A DNA stretch of 64,000 nt from Sphaerisporangium rufum (GTDB lineage Bacteria > Actinomycetota > Actinomycetes > Streptosporangiales > Streptosporangiaceae), in assembly GCF_016863395.1 (NCBI RefSeq), contig NZ_BOOU01000067.1:62001-126000 (forward strand), written 5' to 3'. Position 1 is the stretch's first letter. Every line of letters starts with the position of its first letter. The translations under genes were made by a program, and so were the position numbers. Positions 24,506-32,853 of this stretch are shown here, in pieces. The notes under the pieces are model-generated. The model saw only the letters and a program-made list of their open reading frames with translations. It was not told the DNA's origin and ran no database searches.

Positions 24506-25774
24506 TCAGAGCCCGCCGGTGTACAGCAGCTTGTTGGAGGTGTTCTCGGGGATGCCCTTGAGCTCGTCGGACGTCGCCTCGCGCACCAGCCAGTTCTCCA
24601 GGACGGCGCTCTGCGCGTCCCCGCGGGCCTGCTTATAGAGCGCGGCCACCCCGGTGGCGTAGGGGGCGGCGAACGAGGTCCCGTTGCCGACCCGGCTGCC
24701 GCCGCCGGCCTTGCTCGTGGTGACGGCGAGGCCGGGCGCGAACACGTCCACGCACGGCCCGGTGTTGCTGAAGATCGCCTGCCCGTCCACCCGGGTGGAG
24801 GCGCCGACGGTGAGGATCCCCGGGGCGGACGCCGGCGAGACGTCGCAGGCGTTGCTGAAGGCGTTGCCCGCCGCCGCGGCGACGAAGATCCCCTCCCGGG
24901 CCAGCCCGTTGGCCGCCTCGTTCACCGACGGCGACTTGGGCCCGCCGAGGGAGACGTTCACGACCGCCGGGCGGGCGGCGTTCTTGGCGATCCAGTCCAG
25001 GCCGGCGATGACCCCGGAATAGGCACCGCTGCCGTCGCAGCCCAGCACCCGCACCGGGGCGAGCTTCACCTTGCGCGCGACGCCCCAGCTGGTGCCGCCG
25101 ACGATGCCGGCGACCGAGGTGCCGTGCCCCAGGCAGTCGCCGGTGCCGCGCTGGTCGGTGACGGCGCTGAACCCGGGGACCAGCCGGCCGGTGAAGTCCT
25201 TGTTCGCCGGGTCGATGCCGCTGTCCACGATGTAGGCGGTGACCCCGGCACCGGTGTGCGTGACGTCGTACCGGCCGTTGAGCGGCAGGCTGCGCTGGTC
25301 GATGCGGTCCAGGCCCCAGGAGGTGGTCAGGTCCGGGGCCCCGCGGCCCGCGACGGGCGCCGGGCCGGGGCCGAAGGCGCGGACCACGCCGTCCTCCTCC
25401 ACCGCGGCCACCTCCGGGTGGCTGAGCACCTCGCCGATCTGTTCCGGGCTCATGTTCGCGGTGAAGCCGCTGATCACCTGCTGGTAGACGAAGTCGGGCC
25501 GCACGTCGAGGGGGATCACCACGTCGGCCGTCAGCCCGCCGGGCCGCAGCCGCACGATGTACCGGTTCGGGATCGCGGTGCCCGCCGGCGCCCGGATCAC
25601 CTCCAGCGGGCGCCGGCCGGCGGCGGCCGCGTCGACCCGGGCGGCCGGCCCGGCCGGCGGCGCGACCGGCGGCGCCACTGCCGACAGCAGCATGACCGCC
25701 GGCAGGACGATCGACAGCACCCGGCCGCCGCGCCGCACACCGCCGGGAACCCTGATGGTGGGGCTGGTCGTCAT
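24506..25774 (-). CDS. Subtilisin-like S8 serine protease, apparently active; candidate lanthipeptide leader protease
   Basis: The 422-residue protein has a signal (about 18-40), an I9-like propeptide (about 70-135, NRYIVRLRPGG) and a complete S8 set: D184 (AYIVDSGID), H217 (CLGHGTSVAG), oxyanion N304 (AAAGNAFS) and S367 (NGTSFAAPYATG). A proteinase-K-like fold with Cys pairs is likely. In class I lanthipeptide systems a secreted subtilase (LanP) removes the leader after export, and the exporter 137 nt upstream has no peptidase domain. This protein is therefore the natural candidate. ATG at 25774 has AGGAGAGGG upstream. Two inactive-looking paralogues follow on the same strand. Role in leader removal is inferred from context. 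Confidence 0.88.
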   Translation of the reverse strand: MTTSPTIRVPGGVRRGGRVLSIVLPAVMLLSAVAPPVAPPAGPAARVDAAAAGRRPLEVIRAPAGTAIPNRYIVRLRPGGLTADVVIPLDVRPDFVYQQVISGFTANMSPEQIGEVLSHPEVAAVEEDGVVRAFGPGPAPVAGRGAPDLTTSWGLDRIDQRSLPLNGRYDVTHTGAGVTAYIVDSGIDPANKDFTGRLVPGFSAVTDQRGTGDCLGHGTSVAGIVGGTSWGVARKVKLAPVRVLGCDGSGAYSGVIAGLDWIAKNAARPAVVNVSLGGPKSPSVNEAANGLAREGIFVAAAAGNAFSNACDVSPASAPGILTVGASTRVDGQAIFSNTGPCVDVFAPGLAVTTSKAGGGSRVGNGTSFAAPYATGVAALYKQARGDAQSAVLENWLVREATSDELKGIPENTSNKLLYTGGL

Positions 25775-25831
25775 CGCGTCCCTCTCCTGATCGGCCGGCG
25801 TGCCCGGGCGGCGGCTGCGCGGGAAGACAGT

Positions 25832-25872
25832 GATCAACTACCCCTGGATGATCAATATTACTCTCCGTGAGC
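25832..25872 (-). promoter_or_regulatory. Promoter element shared by two subtilase genes (copy 2)
   Basis: This is the second copy of the 41-nt element described at 23214-23254. It ends 58 nt before the start of the active subtilase, between it and the exporter gene. Confidence 0.5.
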
Positions 25873-25910
25873 ATTCGTGATCGGCAAAGCCCGGCCGCGG
25901 GCGCGCGGCG

Positions 25911-27884
25911 TCAGCGCCGGTGCGCCACCCGGCCGCGCGCGGCGGGCCGGTGCCGGTCCGGGGGCGCGGCGGCGGCCCGGTCGAACTGGGCGGCCTGCAG
26001 CCGGTACATCTCGGCGTACGGACCGCCCGCCCGCATGAGCTCGTCATGGGTGCCGTGCTCGGCGACCCGGCCGGAGTCCAGCACGTAGATGCGGTCCGCC
26101 CGCGCCACCGAGGCCAGCCGGTGCGTGACCAGGATGACCGTCCGGCCGTGGGCGGCCAGCGAGGCGACCTTCTCGAAGACCTCCACCTCCGCGCGCGGAT
26201 CGAGCGCGGAGGTGGGCTCGTCGAACACCAGCACCGGCGCGTTGCGGAACCACGCCCGGCCCAGGCCGATCCGCTGCCACTGGCCGCCGGACAGGTCGGT
26301 GCCGCCGAGGAACTGCATGGCCAGCAGGGTGTCCCAGCCATGCGGCAGCCCGGACACCACCGCGTCGGTGCCGCTCTCGAACCCCGCCCACCACAGGCGG
26401 TCGCGGTCCGCCGCCTGCTCGGCCCGGCCGATGGTCAGGTTCACCCGGGCCGTGGTGGGCCAGCGGGCGAAGTCCTGCGTCATCAGCGCGACGCGGTCGA
26501 ACACCCCCTGCCGGTTCAACCGCCCGATCGGCACGCCGCCCCACCGCACCTCGCCCGAGGTCGGCAGGTAGAGGCCGGTCAGCAGCTTGGCGAGCGTGCT
26601 CTTGCCCGAACCGTTCGCGCCCACCAGCGCGACGATCTCGCCCGGCCGGATCCGCACGTCCACCCCGTCGAGCGCCAAGCGCTCCTGGCCCGGGTAGGCG
26701 AACGTCAGCCGGTCGGCCCGGATCTCCACCGGCCGCGCGGGCAGCAGCACGTCCCCGCTGCGCAGCGCCCGGCCGGCGGCCTCCCGGCACGCCTTCTCCC
26801 AGTCGAGGACGAACAACCCCTGCTCGTACACCTGGTTGACGGACATGACGAGGTTCAGCAACCCCGCCTTCGCGGTGCGGATGGCGATGACCGCGGTGCC
26901 GGCCACCGCGAGCGGCACCGTCCCGGCCAGCAGCAGCCAGCCGAGCGTGACGTAGGTCAGCACGACGGCCGTCCCGGACACCGCGTCCCCGGCCAGGGCG
27001 AGCCGGGCCTCGCCGCGGCCGAGCCGGGCCTGCTCCCGCTCGGCCGTCCCCGACAGCCGCTCGTAGTGCCCGAGCAGGAAACGGCCGGCGCCGTGCGCGC
27101 GCACCTCCGGCGCCACGTCCGGCCGGGTGAGCAGGCCGCTCAGCACCTCCAACTGGCGGGTCAGCTCGATGTTGCGCTTGGCGGAGGTGAACCTGGCGCG
27201 GGCCGCGCGGACCGCGCTCCAGCCCTTCGGGACCACCGTGGCGGCCAGCAGCGGCAGCAGCAGCGGGTGCAGCACGCCGAGCACCCCGGCCACCGCGACC
27301 AGCCCGGTCAGCCCGCCGAGCAGTTGCACCGCCCCGGTGACCACCAGGCGGGTGGCCCGGGTGCCCTGGCGCGCGGACTCCACCAGGTCGTGGAATCCGG
27401 GTTCCTCCAGGGCGGCCAGCTCGGTCCCGGCCGCGTGCTCCAGCAGCCGGGTGTAGGCCCGGCGCTCGATCGCCGGCCCGAGCCGGCTCACCGCCGCCGT
27501 GCCCGCGGCCCGGGCCGCACTGGCGGCCGCCGCGGCGGCCGACAGCACGGCGATGGCGGGCCCGGCGGCGAGCAACCCCGCCGCCGACGGCCCGCCCGCC
27601 AGCAGCGGGGTGAGCACGTGGTAGGTCGACAGCAAAGTCACCGCGGTCGCCGCGCCGGCGACGACCTCGGCGGCCACCACGGCGGCCAGCGGACCCGGCG
27701 CCGCCTCGCGGCCCAGCCGGGCCGTCACCGCGACCAGGGCGGGCAGCTCGCGGGCCATGGTGAGGAAGCCGGTGCGCGTCCCCGCGCCCTCGTGCCGCGT
27801 CCGGCCGCCCTCAAGGCGGATGCCCCGTCCGAACAGCTCGTCGTGCCCGGCGGAGGCCGGCCCCCCCGTGGCGTGCCGCCCCAC
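25911..27884 (-). CDS. ABC exporter (TMD-NBD fusion) of the lanthipeptide locus
   Basis: Up to 657 residues: six transmembrane helices (about 55-350) fused to one ATPase domain with Walker A GANGSGKST (422-430), signature LSGGQ (531-535), Walker B VLVFDE and the H-loop THRLAS. There is no N-terminal C39 peptidase, so it is a LanT-like exporter without leader cleavage. It probably secretes the modified peptide encoded just upstream, acting as a homodimer. The GTG at 27884 lies 10 nt after the precursor stop; ATG at 27758 (MARELPAL) is an alternative that removes 42 hydrophilic residues. Neither has a strong binding site, and coupling to the precursor gene may explain this. Confidence 0.85.
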   Translation of the reverse strand: MGRHATGGPASAGHDELFGRGIRLEGGRTRHEGAGTRTGFLTMARELPALVAVTARLGREAAPGPLAAVVAAEVVAGAATAVTLLSTYHVLTPLLAGGPSAAGLLAAGPAIAVLSAAAAAASAARAAGTAAVSRLGPAIERRAYTRLLEHAAGTELAALEEPGFHDLVESARQGTRATRLVVTGAVQLLGGLTGLVAVAGVLGVLHPLLLPLLAATVVPKGWSAVRAARARFTSAKRNIELTRQLEVLSGLLTRPDVAPEVRAHGAGRFLLGHYERLSGTAEREQARLGRGEARLALAGDAVSGTAVVLTYVTLGWLLLAGTVPLAVAGTAVIAIRTAKAGLLNLVMSVNQVYEQGLFVLDWEKACREAAGRALRSGDVLLPARPVEIRADRLTFAYPGQERLALDGVDVRIRPGEIVALVGANGSGKSTLAKLLTGLYLPTSGEVRWGGVPIGRLNRQGVFDRVALMTQDFARWPTTARVNLTIGRAEQAADRDRLWWAGFESGTDAVVSGLPHGWDTLLAMQFLGGTDLSGGQWQRIGLGRAWFRNAPVLVFDEPTSALDPRAEVEVFEKVASLAAHGRTVILVTHRLASVARADRIYVLDSGRVAEHGTHDELMRAGGPYAEMYRLQAAQFDRAAAAPPDRHRPAARGRVAHRR

Positions 27885-27894
27885 CGGTCGGCCG

Positions 27895-28113
27895 TCAGTA
27901 GCACATGCCGGGGGCCTGCCGCCCGTAGGTCGGGGTGCACCCCCCGCAGTTCTGCGTCGCGGCGCAGGTGCCGCTGTACGACACGTTGGTGGTGCAGGTG
28001 TAGTCGCTGCCGCTGCACGCCTGGATGGCGGCCGGGAGCTCGGCCTCCAGCACGAACTCCAGGTCCAGATCGAAGATGTCCGCGTCCAGGTCCAGCTGCG
28101 CTACCGGGCTCAT
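27895..28113 (-). CDS. Class I lanthipeptide precursor (FDLD leader, six Cys core)
   Basis: The 72-residue peptide has an acidic leader with the box FDLD at 14-17 (compare FNLD of nisin-type leaders and the actinobacterial FxLD family), ending near ELPAAIQ. The core, from about residue 31 or 33, has Cys at 33, 40, 50, 56, 59 and 71 and eleven Ser/Thr, enough for up to six (methyl)lanthionine rings. It ends GMCY rather than in an AviCys-type SxxxC. The flanking LanB, LanC and exporter make the assignment firm. ATG at 28113 has GGAAGGA and GGGGA upstream. I do not recognise the core as any known lantibiotic; the exact cleavage site cannot be read from sequence. Confidence 0.85.
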   Translation of the reverse strand: MSPVAQLDLDADIFDLDLEFVLEAELPAAIQACSGSDYTCTTNVSYSGTCAATQNCGGCTPTYGRQAPGMCY

Positions 28114-28185
28114 ATGTCCCCGTCCTTCCGTTGCTCGGTTTCATCACCACCGATCGGCCGGTCATCCGGCATCGGCGGTGGAAAG

Positions 28186-28271
28186 GAACCTACGGGCCAT
28201 GACGGGAGGCACGGCGAAACTTCCAACAATCTTGAACCATGGCCCCCTCGCCCGCCCGGCCTCGTAGGTTC
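28186..28271. promoter_or_regulatory. Divergent promoter pair with mirrored CGTAGGTTC elements
   Basis: CGTAGGTTC occurs at 28263-28271 on the plus strand (43 nt before lanB) and at 28194-28186 on the minus strand (73 nt before the precursor), in mirror orientation. TAGGTT fits the TANNNT form of a -10 box, or the pair may be two half-sites of one operator. A TTG(G/A)A motif lies about 25 nt upstream of each, too far for a normal -35. Confidence 0.45.
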
Positions 28272-28313
28272 GCGGTGCCGGAAAGGGCAGGTCACCGGAG
28301 ACGGGGGAAGACG

Positions 28314-31298
28314 ATGGAACAGTTCGGTGCCGCCGGCCACGCGCTGCTGCGGATCGCCACACTGCCGGCCGGCCGGGTGGCGGCCACCCGGGACGACGGC
28401 GGCGACCCGGCCGCCCATCTTCGCGCGCTCACCGCCGACCCGATGGTCCGGGAGGCGATCACCGTGTCCAGCCCGGCGCTGGCGCACGTCCTGGACGCGG
28501 TGCACGACGGCCGGCCGGTCGAGGAGCGGCGGCTGCGGCGGGCCGTCCGGTCCACCACCCGGTACGTGCTGCGCATGGCCACCCGGCCCACGCCGTTCGG
28601 GCTGATGGCCGGGGTGGCGGCCGCCGGGTTCGACGACGCCGCCAAGATCCGGCTCGGCGACCGGCCGGCCAAGGGCGTGCGCCCCGACGCCGGGTGGCTG
28701 CTGGCCGTCGTCCGCGACCTGGAAGGCGACCCGGCGGTGCTGCGCACGCTGCGCGTGGTCCGCAACGATCTGTGCGCGGTGCGCGGCGACCGGCTGGTGC
28801 TCGCGCACCTGCCGCGCAACGTCGACTCCTCGGCGGCCCGCGAACTGTCCATCCGGATGACCCCGCTGGTCGGCGTGGCGCTGGCCGGCGCCGACCGGCC
28901 GGTCCGGTTCGCCGACCTGGCCGCCTCGCTGGCCGAGGCGTTCCCCGGCGCGGCCGCGGCCAAGATCGAGAATGTCCTCGCGCAGCTCGTCGAGCGGTCG
29001 GTGCTGCTGACCGAGCTGGTGCCGCCGGACGATGCCGCCGACCCGCTCGCCCATGTCATCGGCCTGCTGCCCCCGGACGCGGCGGCCGGGCTGCGCGAGG
29101 TGGCCGCCGCGGTGGACGCCTACGCCGCGGCGCCGGCCGGGGGCGGGCTGCCCGCCTGGCGGGAGCTGACCGCCGCCACCTCCCGGCTGCGCGCCGAACA
29201 CCGCTCGCCGCACGTCGACCTGCGATGCGACGCCGACGTCCGGCTGCCGGACGCGGTCGCCGCCGAGTTCGCCGCCCTCGGCGCCCTGCTGGCCCGCCTC
29301 ACCCCGCCGGGCACCGGCACCGCCGCCCTGCGCGCCTACCACGACGAATTCCTGGAACGTTACGGCACCGCCCGGCTCGTCCCGGTACGCGAGCTCCTCG
29401 ACCCGGAGCTGGGGCTCGGACTTCCCGCGGGGTACCAAGGGTCGGAACGCCCGGAGGTGGACGACGAGCCGGACCGCTTCCGCGACCGGGTGCTCGGCGA
29501 GCTGGTACAGGGCGCGCTGCTCGACGGGGCGCGCGAGATCGAGCTGGACGACACCGCGGTGGACCGGCTCGCCCACCGGGACGACGGCCGGCTGCCGCCG
29601 GTGGTGGAGATCGGCGCGCATCTGATCGCCGCTTCGACCGAGGCCCTGGACGCCGGCGACTTCCGGCTCGTGCTGGCCAACATGCCGATGCCCCGCCGGG
29701 CCGGCGCGCTGAGCGGCCGGGTCGCCTACCTGCTGGACGACCTGCGCGACCAGGCCGCCGCGCTGTGGCGGGAGGCCGCCGCCGCGGTGCCCGCCCAGGT
29801 GACGTTCGAGACGAACTGGAGCCGGAACGCCAACGTGGCCCGGGCGCCGATCGTGGCCGCCCATCGGCTGCCGGTGGGCGGCTTCGCCGACCGGGGCGAT
29901 CCGGCGGTACTGTCCCTGGACGACCTGACCATCGGCTCGACCGGCGACCGGATGTTCGTCTACGCCCCCCGGATCGGCGCGGAGGTCGCACCGGCCGTGC
30001 TGCACATGCTCGTCCTGCGGTACAACTCCCCCGCCCCCGCCCGGTTCCTGTGCGAGGTGGCCTCGGCCGCCCGCCGCGCGATCCACCCCTGGGACTGGGG
30101 GAGCGTCGCCGCGACGCTCCCCTACCTGCCCCGGGTTCGCCGCGGCCGGCTGGTGCTCTCCCCGGCCTCCTGGCGGATCGCCGCCGAGCTCAACGACCTG
30201 GAGCTGCCGCAGGACACCTGGAACCGGCTGTTCGACCGGTGGCGCGAGCGGTGGGGGGTACCGCGCGAGGCGTATCTGACCAGCGGCGACAACCGGGTCG
30301 GCCTGGACCTGGACGCCCCGGTGCACCGGGAGCTGCTGCGGCACGAGCTGGCGCGCCGGCCGGGCTCGCTGCTGGTGGAGCCGCCCGGCGGCGCCGGTTT
30401 CGGCACCGGCTGGCTGGACGGCCGGGCCGGCGAGCTGGTCGTCACGCTGCGCTCGGCGCAACCGCCCGCCCCGGCGGTCCGCGGGCCGGTCCGGCTGCCG
30501 GTCCGCACCCGGGCCCGGGCGGTCCGGCACCATCCCGGCGGCGAGTGGCTGTTCGCCAAGCTCTACGCCGCGGCCGGCCGGCAGACCGAACTGCTGCGGG
30601 ACCGGCTGCCGGTGCTGACCGACGCGTTGCCCGAATGTGTGGATCGATGGTTCTTCATCCGCTACTTCGACCCCGCCCCGCACCTGCGCCTGCGCTTCCA
30701 CGGCGACCCGGCGCGGCTCGCCGCCGAGGTGCTGCCGCTGGTGCACGACTGGTCGGCGGACCTGTGCCGGGCCGGCCTGGCCCGGGCGATGCTGCTGGAC
30801 GCCTACGAGCCGGAGGTCGACCGCTACGGCGGCCCGGCGGCGCTGGAGGCGGCCGAGCGGGTGTTCCACGCCGACAGCGTGGCGGTGCTCGCGCAGCTGC
30901 GGCTGCGGCTGGACCTGCCCACCGGCCTGCTCGCCGCCGCCAACCACGTCGACCTGGTCCGGGCGTTCGACCCCGAGCACGGTGACGACTGGACGGCGGC
31001 GCGCGGCTCCGCCGAGCACCACGCGGCGTTCCAGGCGATCCGGCGGACGGCGATCGGTTTCATCGGCGGCGCGGACCTGGACCCGCGGGTCGCGGAGATC
31101 TGGCGGGCCCGCCGGCCGGCCGTCGCCCGATACGGCGAGCTGGTGCGCGCGCTCAGCCGGGGGGCGTCCCCGGCCGCGCTGCTCCACATGCACCACAACC
31201 GGCTGGTCGGGGTGTCGGAGTCGTCGGAGGGCGCCTCCTACGCCATCGCGCGCGGCGCCGTCCGGGCGCTGCGCGACCGCGCGAGGCACGGCCGGTGA
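28314..31298 (+). CDS. lanB: Lantibiotic dehydratase LanB (class I, full length)
   Basis: The 994-residue enzyme dehydrates Ser/Thr of the precursor using glutamyl-tRNA. The N-terminal glutamylation domain opens with the conserved RMATRPTPFGLMAGVA at about 91-106. The C-terminal SpaB_C/elimination domain (about 740-990) has EWLFAKLYAAAGRQTELLRDRL, VDRWFFIRYFDPAPHLRLRFHG and AYEPEVDRYGGP. One polypeptide carries both domains, unlike the split enzymes of thiopeptide clusters. ATG at 28314 with GGGGGAAG upstream is preferred over the earlier in-frame start at 28239. Its stop overlaps the lanC start (GTGA). It is transcribed away from the precursor gene. Confidence 0.93.
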   Translation: MEQFGAAGHALLRIATLPAGRVAATRDDGGDPAAHLRALTADPMVREAITVSSPALAHVLDAVHDGRPVEERRLRRAVRSTTRYVLRMATRPTPFGLMAGVAAAGFDDAAKIRLGDRPAKGVRPDAGWLLAVVRDLEGDPAVLRTLRVVRNDLCAVRGDRLVLAHLPRNVDSSAARELSIRMTPLVGVALAGADRPVRFADLAASLAEAFPGAAAAKIENVLAQLVERSVLLTELVPPDDAADPLAHVIGLLPPDAAAGLREVAAAVDAYAAAPAGGGLPAWRELTAATSRLRAEHRSPHVDLRCDADVRLPDAVAAEFAALGALLARLTPPGTGTAALRAYHDEFLERYGTARLVPVRELLDPELGLGLPAGYQGSERPEVDDEPDRFRDRVLGELVQGALLDGAREIELDDTAVDRLAHRDDGRLPPVVEIGAHLIAASTEALDAGDFRLVLANMPMPRRAGALSGRVAYLLDDLRDQAAALWREAAAAVPAQVTFETNWSRNANVARAPIVAAHRLPVGGFADRGDPAVLSLDDLTIGSTGDRMFVYAPRIGAEVAPAVLHMLVLRYNSPAPARFLCEVASAARRAIHPWDWGSVAATLPYLPRVRRGRLVLSPASWRIAAELNDLELPQDTWNRLFDRWRERWGVPREAYLTSGDNRVGLDLDAPVHRELLRHELARRPGSLLVEPPGGAGFGTGWLDGRAGELVVTLRSAQPPAPAVRGPVRLPVRTRARAVRHHPGGEWLFAKLYAAAGRQTELLRDRLPVLTDALPECVDRWFFIRYFDPAPHLRLRFHGDPARLAAEVLPLVHDWSADLCRAGLARAMLLDAYEPEVDRYGGPAALEAAERVFHADSVAVLAQLRLRLDLPTGLLAAANHVDLVRAFDPEHGDDWTAARGSAEHHAAFQAIRRTAIGFIGGADLDPRVAEIWRARRPAVARYGELVRALSRGASPAALLHMHHNRLVGVSESSEGASYAIARGAVRALRDRARHGR

Positions 31299-32587
31299 GC
31301 GCGACGCTCTCACCTGCCGCCCTGGCGGCGCGGGCGGCGGAGATCGTGGCGCGGGTCGCCCGCGGCCTCGCCGACCCCGGCGAGGTCACCGCGATCACCG
31401 GGGCCGCCGTGGACGTCTTCCCCGACGGCGAGGTGCCGATCTGGTATCCCGGCTCGCTGAACGAGGGGCCGCTCGGCGTCGCGCTGCTGCACGCCGAGCT
31501 GGGCGACCGCGCGGCGGCGCACGCCCATCTGAGCGGCGCGGCCCGGTTCCTGGCCGGCCCGGAGGGCGCCCGGGGCCGCTCGCTGCTGACCGGCCTGCCG
31601 GCCCTGCTGTTCGCCACCCGCGCGGCGGTCACCCGGCCGGGCGACTACGCGTCCCTGCTGGCCCGCATCGAGCCCCAGGTGCGCGCGATGACCCGCGGCC
31701 GGGCCGCCGAGGAGCGGGAACTGCCGGCGGCCGGGCCGCCCGGGACCCGGTTCACCGCCTACGACGTCATCGAGGGCCTCACCGGACTCGGCCGCCTGGT
31801 GCTGCCGTACGGCGACACCGAGGCCCTGACGTACCTGGTCGCCCTCACCGAGCCGATCGAGCTGAACGGCGCCCGCGTCCCGGGATGGTGGGTGCGGCAC
31901 GCGCCGATCCAGGGCCGCCCGGACGGCGGCGGCCACTTCAACCTGGGCCTGGCCCACGGCATCGCCGGCCCGCTCGCGCTGCTCGCCCTCGCCCACCGCG
32001 ACGGCGCGCGCCCGCCCGGCCTGGTCACCGCGGTCGAGCGGATCGCCGGCTGGCTGCTCGGCTGGGAATCGGCCGGCGGGTGGCCGTTCACCGTGACACC
32101 GTGCCGGCAGGCCGCCGGACCGCCGGCGCCCGGACCGCCCGCCCGGCCCGGCTGGTGCTACGGCACCGGCGGCATCGCCCGCGCGCTGTATCTCGCCGGG
32201 ACCGCGCTGGACCGGCCGGACTGGCGCGCCGCCGCCGTGCTCGCGCTGCGCCGGGCGCTGGAGCAGCCCCTGGACGAGTGGGGCATGACCGACGCCGGCC
32301 TGTGCCACGGCTGGGCCGGCATCTTGCACGTCACCTGCCTGATCGCCCGGGAGAGCGGCGACCCGCTGCTCGCGGCGGGGGCCGACGCGCTGGCCGGGCG
32401 GCTCATGGAGTGCTTCGAACCGGACGCGCCGTTCGGCTTCCGCTACGCCGTGGCGGGCGAGGCGCGGATGGCGCCGGACCGCGCCGGGCTGCTGGACGGG
32501 GCCACTGGCATCGCGCTCGCCCTGCACCACTACGCGACCGGCACCGCCCCGGCGACCGGCTGGGACGCCGCGCTGCTGCTGAACTAG
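31295..32587 (+). CDS. lanC: Lanthionine cyclase LanC
   Basis: The 430-residue zinc enzyme adds Cys thiols to the dehydro residues made by LanB. The double alpha-barrel repeats each carry a GxxG pattern. Zinc ligands C288 (GWCYGTGG), C337 and H338 (LCHGWAG) are present, as are residues matching NisC D141 (D157 in AYDVIEG), H212 (H221 in LAHGIAG) and R280 (about R284). The start GTG overlaps the lanB stop by 4 nt, so the two are coupled. It has no terminator hairpin of note but is followed by a hexanucleotide repeat. Confidence 0.93.
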   Translation: MSATLSPAALAARAAEIVARVARGLADPGEVTAITGAAVDVFPDGEVPIWYPGSLNEGPLGVALLHAELGDRAAAHAHLSGAARFLAGPEGARGRSLLTGLPALLFATRAAVTRPGDYASLLARIEPQVRAMTRGRAAEERELPAAGPPGTRFTAYDVIEGLTGLGRLVLPYGDTEALTYLVALTEPIELNGARVPGWWVRHAPIQGRPDGGGHFNLGLAHGIAGPLALLALAHRDGARPPGLVTAVERIAGWLLGWESAGGWPFTVTPCRQAAGPPAPGPPARPGWCYGTGGIARALYLAGTALDRPDWRAAAVLALRRALEQPLDEWGMTDAGLCHGWAGILHVTCLIARESGDPLLAAGADALAGRLMECFEPDAPFGFRYAVAGEARMAPDRAGLLDGATGIALALHHYATGTAPATGWDAALLLN

Positions 32588-32610
32588 CCACCGGCCGTGA
32601 CGGCCATCTG

Positions 32611-32652
32611 TCCGTCTCCGTCTCTGTCTCCGTCTCTGTCGCCGTCGCCGTG
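32611..32652 (+). repeat. Degenerate hexanucleotide microsatellite after lanC
   Basis: Seven tandem hexamers of the form (T/G)C(C/T)GTC run from 24 nt after the lanC stop. The tract is noncoding and probably prone to slippage. The rest of the 266-nt gap to the next gene shows nothing recognisable. Confidence 0.8.
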
Positions 32653-32853
32653 ACCGCTGACCGGCGACCGGCGACCGGAAGGCGTCCTGCTCCGACTCAC
32701 CCGGGACGGCCGGCTCCAGACGCCACCGAGGGAGTGCGCGGCCACGCCGTCCTCGGTGCTCGGGATGTGCGTGATGTTCAGGATGTCGCCTTTCAGGGTT
32801 TCGGGGGTGCGGCGGCGGGTCCACCCGGCCGCTGCATGGGGGTACGAGCCCGG

